Below are positions 58,251 through 64,000 of a DNA stretch of 64,000 bases, in pieces. The translations under genes were made by a program, and so were the position numbers. Position 1 is the stretch's first letter; the number at the start of each line of letters is the position of its first letter. The notes below the pieces were generated by a model. The model was not told the DNA's origin. It made no database searches and saw only the letters and a program-made list of their open reading frames with translations. Origin of the DNA: Streptomyces sp. NBC_00414 (GTDB taxonomy: Bacteria; Actinomycetota; Actinomycetes; Streptomycetales; Streptomycetaceae); the NCBI RefSeq assembly GCF_036038375.1, contig NZ_CP107935.1, forward strand, positions 4,898,001-4,962,000. The letters run 5' to 3'.

Positions 58251-58407
58251 GCTCGTTCTCCTCCGGGGCAGTTACGGCGGGGCTGTGCGTCAGTGAGGGG
58301 TGCGGGTACGCGCTCGGCGGCCATGACCGCTCGGCGTACGCGGCGCGGGGGCGGCCCCGACAAGAGAGGTCGAAGGGCCCGGCTCGCGGAAGGACAGATG
58401 CTTCCGC

Positions 58408-58488
58408 TCAGAAAGTGCGACAGAGCATGGCGGCGACGCGGCACAGGTCTACTGCCCGCCGCTTCGTGAGGTCCGCCTGTTGCGTCAT
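58408..58488 (-). CDS. Cysteine-containing leader peptide upstream of the sulfurtransferase gene
   Basis: 26 codons: starts MTQQADLTKRRAVDLCRV and ends AAMLCRTF. The RRxVDLCRV motif is a hallmark of short leader peptides in front of actinobacterial sulfur-assimilation genes. Cysteine shortage would stall ribosomes at the two Cys codons and alter the downstream RNA structure; in mycobacteria such leaders respond to cysteine. Too short for usual gene finders. Confidence 0.8.
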   Translation of the reverse strand: MTQQADLTKRRAVDLCRVAAMLCRTF

Positions 58489-58763
58489 GCCGTCGATCGT
58501 AGGGACGGAAAGCCGGACATGTCACCGGCGTGTCGCATGCTGAGACGCGATCGTCCGCAATGTGGGATGCGAGGGAGCGCGCCCTGCCTCCGCACGCCCC
58601 CCGGGCGCGTGTAGCCCTTGTCACATCGCCCGCACATCTACTGGGCGGACGGGTCCGTCTCGCCTTTCGGACGGCCGGATGATCCGTACGGCAGCCTTAC
58701 GGCGTCCGTTGCGGCCTTCGTTGCGGCCTTCGTACGGCATCCGTACGTGGGCCGTCCTGCCTT

Positions 58764-59522
58764 CTACCCGACGAGGCTGACGTCCGAACCCTTCACTCCG
58801 ATGTCGACGCCCTTGGCCGCCGCCTCCACCTTGTCGAGCTTGATGCCGCCCGGCAGGCCGTCGATCTTCTGCTGGAAGTCGGTGATCAGACGGACCTTGT
58901 TCTCGGCGAGCTGCACGCCCAGGTTGGGCAGGGAGTCCGCGCGCACCTCGACGGTGTCGCCCTTGACGCTGACCGAGCTGAGCACGGAGACCGGGCGGGG
59001 GAGCTTCGTGCCGAGCACGGTGGCCTCCACCTCGACCTTGATCTTGCCGTTGCCGCCGTCGGAGAGGCCGACCACCTTGGCGGTGACGCCGGTCGCCACG
59101 TCCACGGGCTCGGCCTTGGCCGCCTTGAGGAGCTCGGCGTACGAGATCGTGGCCGTGCCGGTGGCGGTGGCGGCCTTCGCGGAGCTGTAGTCGCCGGAGA
59201 ACGCGACGCCCCGCATATGGGCGGTGAGGTCGTCGATCCGGATCTTGGCGGGCACGTCGGCGCCCGTGCCGCCCGCCGCGCCGCTCGTGTCGGCCTCGTA
59301 GTCCTTGATGCCGACCTGCACCTCGTCCAGCTCGCCGCCGACCACCTGGGTGAGGAAGGGGAAGCCCTTGATCGATACGTCCGGGGTGGTGGCCAGGCCC
59401 TCGTTGGTCTTCAGCCGGTCCGCCGCCTCGTCCTCGGCGAAGCCCACGGCTACGCGGTCCGCGATGACGAAGAGTCCGCCCAGGACGATGGTCACGATCA
59501 GAAGTATTCGCAGTGCTCGCAT
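58764..59522 (-). CDS. DUF2993 (LmeA-like) lipoprotein or membrane-anchored protein
   Basis: 252 residues. An N-terminal membrane anchor (LRILLIVTIVLGGLFVIAD) is followed by a beta-rich tubular-lipid-binding-like domain (GLATTPDVSIKGFPFLTQVV, LTAHMRGVAFSGDYSS). DUF2993 includes mycobacterial LmeA, a phospholipid-binding periplasmic factor. The role here is unknown. Confidence 0.85.
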   Translation of the reverse strand: MRALRILLIVTIVLGGLFVIADRVAVGFAEDEAADRLKTNEGLATTPDVSIKGFPFLTQVVGGELDEVQVGIKDYEADTSGAAGGTGADVPAKIRIDDLTAHMRGVAFSGDYSSAKAATATGTATISYAELLKAAKAEPVDVATGVTAKVVGLSDGGNGKIKVEVEATVLGTKLPRPVSVLSSVSVKGDTVEVRADSLPNLGVQLAENKVRLITDFQQKIDGLPGGIKLDKVEAAAKGVDIGVKGSDVSLVG

Positions 59523-59726
59523 TGTCTCCGTGTTCCCCCACCTCGGCGGTCTCCTGTGCGCGAGGGTAACCCCGTGGGGGAGCCGGTGGTCGGGGGACGG
59601 TTCTGTTGTCGATCACCTGTGACAGGGATCGCCCATGATCAGGCGTTTTCCGCCCCCGCCGCCCTTACCCTTCCCGTCACTGCATGGGGGCTCCGCCCCC
59701 TCGCCCCCGTATCGCGCTGCGCGCTC

Positions 59727-59781
59727 GTCCTCAAACGCCGGACGGGCTGAAACGTATTCAGCCCGTCCGGCGTTCGAGGAC
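59727..59781. terminator. Long GC-rich palindrome, widespread Streptomyces intergenic type
   Basis: 25-base arms starting GTCCTCAAACGCCGGACG with one mismatch and a 5-base loop. Copies with almost this sequence are very common between Streptomyces genes. A second smaller hairpin (GGGGGCAGCGCCCCC) follows. It probably terminates the minus-strand gene at 59829 and blocks read-through in both directions. Confidence 0.8.
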
Positions 59782-59828
59782 CGGGGGTTCGGGGGCAGCG
59801 CCCCCGAGTCAGTGGGGGCGAGAAAGAC

Positions 59829-61091
59829 TCAGATCAGGGCCCGGCCCAGCAGATAGACCGCGGGGGCCGCGGCAGCGAGCGGCAGCGCCACCCCCGCCGT
59901 GAAGTGCACGAACTTCGACGGATAGTCGTAGCTGGCGACCCGGTGCCCGACGAGCGCGCAGACCCCCGCCCCCGCGCCGAGAACCGCCCCGCCCATCCCC
60001 AGATCGGTCACCCCGCCCACAGCGGCCCCGGCCCCCGCCGCGGCAAGCAGCGCCACAACCACCGACGCGGCCGTCGGCAACGGAAGCGCCCGCGCGAGGA
60101 CGGCCGCCGCAACCGCCACCCCGCCCACGGTCACCGCATCCGGCTCCGCCCCCAGATACCCCGTCGCGATGATCGCCAGCGCCGCCGAGACGACCGTGGC
60201 CATCAGCCCGAGCATCCGCTCGTCGGCCCCGGCGTGGCTGCGCAGTTGGAGGACCAGGGTCAGCAGGACCCAGACGCCGAGCGTGCCGAGAATCGCGGCG
60301 GGCGCGTTCTCCCGCCCGGCCGCGAGCAGGGCCACGTCCGCGGTGAGCGCACCCGCGAAGGCGAGCGCGATGCCCTGCCGGGCGGGCCACATCCCGTTGA
60401 GCCGGAACCAGCCCGCCGCTGTCACCGCCTGGAGGATCACCAACGGCACGACCAGCGCGTACTGCCCAATCGCGGCCGCGCCGGCGATCAGCAGTCCGAG
60501 GACTCCCGTCAGCACGGCCGGCTGCCCGCCGGGCTCGATGATCGGCGAACGTCCCTCGGCACGGGCGCGCTGGGCGTCGGTGACCCGGGTGTTGCCCGTG
60601 ACGGTGGCCGGACCGTAGCCGGAGCCGGCATCGCCGGGACCAGGGCCGGGACCGGGTGCGGGGGCAGGAACGGGCACGGGGTTTCCGCCGAACGGAGCCT
60701 GCTGGGCGTGCGGTTGCGACTGCGGCGCCTGGCCCCAGCCGCCCCCCTCCGCCGCCGCGGGCATCGGCTGCCCGACGACGCCGTACTGAGTCCCGGGCTG
60801 AGCCCCGTACTGCGACTGCGCTCCGTACGGCGCCTCTCCCGGACCCTGCTGCGGCAGGTACGCCGTGTCCGCGGCCGGAGCGGCCGGGCGGACCGACGGC
60901 TGGACCTGGGTCTCCCAGGTCTGCCCCTCCCACTGCTGGGTGTACTGCTGCTGCGCGGCAGCCTCGTCGTACTGCTGCTGCGCGGGCCACCCGGTGGGCG
61001 GTTGTTGCTGTTGCTGCTGATGCTGCTGCTGGTAGGGGTCGTAACCCTCGTACGGGCCCTCGTAGGGTCCCTCGTACGGCTGATCGCTCAT
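59829..61091 (-). CDS. Multi-pass membrane protein with Gln/Pro-rich N terminus
   Basis: 420 residues from ATG at 61091. About 180 residues are low-complexity, rich in Gln, Tyr, Pro and Gly (MSDQPYEGPYEGPYEGYDPY, then Q runs), followed by roughly 8-10 membrane helices (VLTGVLGLLIAGAAAIGQYA...). No enzymatic motif is visible. The stop of the upstream moaD lies 8 bases before, so they form an operon. Confidence 0.72.
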   Translation of the reverse strand: MSDQPYEGPYEGPYEGYDPYQQQHQQQQQQPPTGWPAQQQYDEAAAQQQYTQQWEGQTWETQVQPSVRPAAPAADTAYLPQQGPGEAPYGAQSQYGAQPGTQYGVVGQPMPAAAEGGGWGQAPQSQPHAQQAPFGGNPVPVPAPAPGPGPGPGDAGSGYGPATVTGNTRVTDAQRARAEGRSPIIEPGGQPAVLTGVLGLLIAGAAAIGQYALVVPLVILQAVTAAGWFRLNGMWPARQGIALAFAGALTADVALLAAGRENAPAAILGTLGVWVLLTLVLQLRSHAGADERMLGLMATVVSAALAIIATGYLGAEPDAVTVGGVAVAAAVLARALPLPTAASVVVALLAAAGAGAAVGGVTDLGMGGAVLGAGAGVCALVGHRVASYDYPSKFVHFTAGVALPLAAAAPAVYLLGRALI

Positions 61092-61098
61092 GGTCCCG

Positions 61099-61353
61099 TC
61101 ACCCTCCTGCGAACGGCGGGAGCACCTCGACCGTGCCGCCCTCGGCCAGCCGTACCGTCTCATGACCGCGGGTACCCACGGGATCGCCGTCGATGAGGAA
61201 CGAGCATCGCCGCAGGACGCGGGTGAGTTCGCCGGAGTGTCGCTCGCGCGCCGCGTCGAGCGCCTGCGCGAGGGTCTCCGCCTCGTACGGCTCCTCGGCG
61301 ACGCCTGCGGCGGCCTTGGCGGCGGCCCAGTAACGCACCGTGCCCTTTGCCAT
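61099..61353 (-). CDS. moaD: MoaD/ThiS family sulfur carrier protein
   Basis: 84 residues. A ubiquitin-fold carrier that ends in the required Gly-Gly (PPFAGG), with RYWAAAKAAAGVAEEP at the start and RCSFLIDGDPV in the middle. It would carry thiocarboxylate sulfur for molybdopterin or another pathway. A rhodanese gene is near, consistent with a sulfur theme. Confidence 0.88.
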   Translation of the reverse strand: MAKGTVRYWAAAKAAAGVAEEPYEAETLAQALDAARERHSGELTRVLRRCSFLIDGDPVGTRGHETVRLAEGGTVEVLPPFAGG

Positions 61354-61403
61354 CTGATTCCTCGATCAACAGTGAAAGAAAACGGGTGACGGACCCCGTC
61401 AGG

Positions 61404-62306
61404 CTAGCCCGCGTGTGTGGCGGCCCATTCCCCGATGCGGGACAGCAGTTCGTCCTGCGCCGCGTTCTCGGCGTGGCCCATGCCCCGCTCCAGCCACAGT
61501 TCCGCGTGGTCGCCGGACGCGGCGGCCAGCATCCGCGGATGGTCCACGGGGAAATAACCGTCCTGGTCGCCGTGGACGATCAGGAGGGGAGTGGGGCCGA
61601 TGAGGGGTACCGACTCCACCGGGGAGGAAGGGACCGGGTTCCATTCGCGGTGATGGATGCGGGTTCGCAGGCCGTAGCGGCCGACCGCACGGCCCACCGG
61701 CCGGGTTACCAGCCAGTGCAGGCGCCGCATAGGGGCCGTACCCCGGTAATACCAACGGGCGGGTGCGCTGACCGAAACCACCGCGTCCGAATGCGCTCCC
61801 GTGCGCCCCTCGTGCTCCTCATCGCTCTCCGTGTGCAGAGCCGCGTGCCGGAGCACCACCGAGCCGCCCATGGAGAATCCGACGGTGGCCACCCGGGTGT
61901 GACCGAGTTCTCTCGCCCACTCCACGGCCGCCGCCAGATCGAGCACCTCGCGGTCACCGACCGTGGAGCGCCCGCCGGAGGCGCCGTGCCCCCGGAAGGA
62001 GAACGTGACCACGGCCGCGTACTGCGCGAAGGCGGTCGCCGCCCGCCGGACGTGCGGGCGCTCCAGGTCGCCCGTGAAGCCGTGCGCCAGGACGATGGCG
62101 AGGTCGTCCGATGTCCCGGACGTGTCGGATGTGCTCGTTCCGGGCTGGTACGCGGCGTCGATCGTCACCCCGTCGGCGGTGCGCAGAAACCTTCGCAGCG
62201 CCCCTCGTGGAGATCTTTCCGAAGCACTTTCCGTACATCCACCCGCCGTCTCAGGTTCTGGACGAATGAAAGATCGCGTCACATGACCTGCCGGACCTTG
62301 GCTCAT
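61404..62306 (-). CDS. Alpha/beta hydrolase
   Basis: 300 residues from ATG at 62306; the frame remains open far upstream through glnR's antisense but that part is shadow. Nucleophile elbow VGFSMGGSVVL, oxyanion segment AIVLAHGFTGD, acid and His in IVHGDQDGYFP and RGMGHAENA. Substrate unknown. It is divergent from glnR. Confidence 0.86.
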   Translation of the reverse strand: MSQGPAGHVTRSFIRPEPETAGGCTESASERSPRGALRRFLRTADGVTIDAAYQPGTSTSDTSGTSDDLAIVLAHGFTGDLERPHVRRAATAFAQYAAVVTFSFRGHGASGGRSTVGDREVLDLAAAVEWARELGHTRVATVGFSMGGSVVLRHAALHTESDEEHEGRTGAHSDAVVSVSAPARWYYRGTAPMRRLHWLVTRPVGRAVGRYGLRTRIHHREWNPVPSSPVESVPLIGPTPLLIVHGDQDGYFPVDHPRMLAAASGDHAELWLERGMGHAENAAQDELLSRIGEWAATHAG

Positions 62307-62328
62307 GTGGGCTATTCTCCTTGGCAGA

Positions 62329-62398
62329 GGACTCGGGCAGAGAAGCCCCCGGGTCCTTTTGCGCTTTCTGGAGCGTTGTATACGAACGCTGTATACGA
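62329..62398 (+). promoter_or_regulatory. glnR upstream region: hairpin with T-run and a 13-base direct repeat
   Basis: GGACTCGGG and CCCGGGTCC pair around a 10-base loop at 62329-62356 and are followed by TTTT, a terminator or attenuator form. At 62376-62398, TTGTATACGA and CTGTATACGA form direct repeats 13 bases apart, an AT-rich patch suited for a promoter or activator site. The gap between the hydrolase and glnR starts is 198 bases. Confidence 0.55.
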
Positions 62399-62504
62399 CG
62401 TTGAGCAGTGCCGAAAACGTCCTCGCAGGGACCGAGGAGGAACCAGACGTTATGGGCGAGCGAACCGTGCGTGACCGTAAGACGACCCAGGCAGGTGGGG
62501 TGCG

Positions 62505-63335
62505 ATGAGTTCTCTGCTGCTCCTTACCAATGCCCTTCAGCCGTCGACGGAGGTGCTTCCCGCCCTCGGCCTGCTGCTTCACAACGTACGCGTGGCTCCG
62601 GCGGAGGGGCCCGCCCTCGTCGACACCCCGGGTGCGGACGTCATTCTCATCGACGGCCGGCGTGATCTGCCGCAGGTCCGCAGCCTGTGTCAGCTGCTGC
62701 GCTCCACCGGGCCCGGCTGTCCACTCGTCCTCGTCGTGACGGAGGGCGGCCTCGCGGCCGTCACCGCCGACTGGGGCATCGACGACGTACTGCTCGACAC
62801 GGCAGGTCCGGCCGAGGTCGAGGCGCGGCTGCGGCTGGCCATGGGCCGCCAGCAGATCGTCAACGACGACTCCCCCATGGAGATCCGCAACGGCGACCTC
62901 TCCGTGGACGAGGCCACCTACAGCGCCAAGCTCAAGGGCCGGGTCCTCGACCTGACCTTCAAGGAGTTCGAGCTCCTCAAGTACCTCGCCCAGCACCCGG
63001 GCCGCGTCTTCACCCGCGCCCAGCTGCTGCAGGAGGTCTGGGGCTACGACTACTTCGGAGGTACGCGGACCGTCGACGTCCACGTACGACGGCTGCGCGC
63101 GAAGCTCGGCCCCGAGCACGAGTCGCTGATCGGAACCGTCCGCAACGTCGGTTATCGATTCGTTACTCCGGAGAAGGTGGACCGGGCGGCGGACGAGGCG
63201 AAGGCCAAGGCGGCCCAGCCAAAGCCGGAGGATGCGGACGAGACGGCGCACCTCGACGCGGCGGGTGCCGCGGAAGCCTCGGCCAAGGCCTCGGCGAAGG
63301 CACAGGAAGAAGCCGTACGACCTGCCCAGCGGTAG
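62505..63335 (+). CDS. glnR: Nitrogen regulator GlnR
   Basis: 276 residues. OmpR-type orphan regulator: a receiver-like N terminus (SSLLLLTNALQPSTEVLPAL, phosphoacceptor-equivalent Asp in ADVILIDGRRDL) and a winged helix (LTFKEFELLKYLAQHPGRVF ... TVDVHVRRLRAKL). Receiver metal pocket residues are reduced, as known for GlnR, which works without a paired kinase. It activates glnA, amt and other nitrogen genes. The Ala/Lys-rich tail (residues about 225-276) is longer than usual. Confidence 0.95.
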   Translation: MSSLLLLTNALQPSTEVLPALGLLLHNVRVAPAEGPALVDTPGADVILIDGRRDLPQVRSLCQLLRSTGPGCPLVLVVTEGGLAAVTADWGIDDVLLDTAGPAEVEARLRLAMGRQQIVNDDSPMEIRNGDLSVDEATYSAKLKGRVLDLTFKEFELLKYLAQHPGRVFTRAQLLQEVWGYDYFGGTRTVDVHVRRLRAKLGPEHESLIGTVRNVGYRFVTPEKVDRAADEAKAKAAQPKPEDADETAHLDAAGAAEASAKASAKAQEEAVRPAQR

Positions 63336-63358
63336 GTCCATCCGCGTAGACTCCGCGC

Positions 63359-64000
63359 GTGGCCAAGGTGACTCGGGATGATGTGGCGCGACTGGCGGGT
63401 ACCTCCACCGCCGTCGTCAGCTATGTCATCAACAACGGACCCCGGCCGGTTGCCCCGGCCACGCGCGAGCGTGTACTCGCCGCCATCAAGGAGCTGAGTT
63501 ACCGCCCGGACCGGGTCGCCCAGGCCATGGCGTCCCGGCGGACGGACCTCATAGGCCTGATCGTGCCGGACGCGCGCCAGCCCTTCTTCGGGGAGATGGC
63601 GCACGCGGTCGAACAGGCCGCGTCCGAGCGCGGAAAAATGGTGCTCGTCGGCAACTCCGACTACGTCGGCGAGCGCGAGGTCCACTATCTGCGGGCCTTC
63701 CTCGGTATGCGGGTCTCGGGGCTCATCCTCGTCAGCCACGCGCTGAACGATCTGGCCGCCGCCGAGATCGAGGCGTGGGACGCCCGGGTGGTGCTGCTGC
63801 ACGAGCGGCCCGAGGCCATCGACGACGTCGCGGTCGTCACGGACGACGTGGGCGGCGCGCATCTCGCCACGCAGCATCTCCTTGAGCACGGGTACGAGTA
63901 CGTGGCCTGTCTCGGCGGTGTCGCGGAGACGCCCACCGTCGGTGACCCGGTCTCCGACCATGTCGAGGGGTGGCGGCGTGCGATGCACGAGGCCGGGCGC
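63359..64000 (+). CDS. LacI family transcriptional regulator (3' truncated by window edge)
   Basis: 214 residues visible from GTG at 63359. The headpiece is VTRDDVARLAGTSTAVVSYV and the hinge helix YRPDRVAQAMASRR; the sugar-binding-like core starts DLIGLIVPDARQPFFGEM. The frame is open to the window end. Adjacent to glnR on the same strand, 23 bases apart. Ligand unknown. Confidence 0.92.
   Translation, partial: MAKVTRDDVARLAGTSTAVVSYVINNGPRPVAPATRERVLAAIKELSYRPDRVAQAMASRRTDLIGLIVPDARQPFFGEMAHAVEQAASERGKMVLVGNSDYVGEREVHYLRAFLGMRVSGLILVSHALNDLAAAEIEAWDARVVLLHERPEAIDDVAVVTDDVGGAHLATQHLLEHGYEYVACLGGVAETPTVGDPVSDHVEGWRRAMHEAGR

Noticed and set aside
61404..63341. A 645-residue hydrolase reaching across glnR
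   Set aside because: The part beyond 62306 is antisense to glnR and has no domain; the hydrolase fold is complete from the ATG at 62306.

Overview
The window is Streptomyces-type DNA: very high GC, GTG starts, actinobacterial gene families, and a run of genes I recognise as a conserved Streptomyces core segment (gpm, mshA, the dev cluster, rsiG, nur, the sulfurtransferase/sseC pair, glnR). The gene order matches what I remember of the S. coelicolor SCO4209 to SCO4158 interval, read in descending order. This is from memory and was not searched.

Region 1 (1-17052) is mobile. It holds two actinomycete integrative and conjugative elements (AICEs) head to tail. Element A (1-3996) is cut by the window edge; visible are the end of a primase-polymerase, an ATPase, an iteron array, an excisionase and a tyrosine integrase, ending in a 42-bp copy of the 3' half of a tRNA-Arg(ACG) gene. 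Element B (about 3997-17052) carries a low-GC PIN-like cargo gene, a small membrane protein, a GNAT enzyme, a KorSA-like GntR repressor with two operators, a transfer block (DUF6284, DUF2637, RRQRL zinc protein, small membrane protein, FtsK-like Tra), an orphan cytosine methyltransferase, and its own primase-polymerase, ATPase, iterons, excisionase and integrase. The replication modules of A and B are close copies about 13.1 kb apart, but their xis/int modules are unrelated.

Region 2 (17066-44061) is chromosomal: phosphoglycerate mutase, transporters, AraC-type regulators, a secreted beta-helix lyase, mycothiol glycosyltransferase MshA, an NlpC/P60 peptidase, a SpoIIE-type phosphatase, several TetR- or XRE-controlled units with visible palindromic operators, a GAPDH, an ECF41 sigma factor with its carboxymuconolactone-decarboxylase partner, an F420-type reductase fused to hemerythrin, and a HelD-like ATPase. 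Several intergenic gaps here contain short tandem repeats of 8-22 bp.

Region 3 (44107-50813) is the most interesting. Three GntR regulators of the DevA type each lie divergently from a gene for a tiny two-helix membrane protein of 61-62 residues. Two HAD-type phosphatases (one is DevB) and a small-molecule kinase lie among them. DevA and DevE share a palindromic candidate operator; the third regulator has a different one. It looks like a triplicated regulator/membrane-peptide module.

Region 4 (51011-64000) is core housekeeping and regulation: Eis-like acetyltransferase, RsiG, D-aminoacyl-tRNA deacylase, YgfZ, Nur, a nitrobindin-like protein, DsrE, SseC and a rhodanese sulfurtransferase behind a cysteine-containing leader peptide, MoaD, an alpha/beta hydrolase, GlnR and the start of a LacI regulator.
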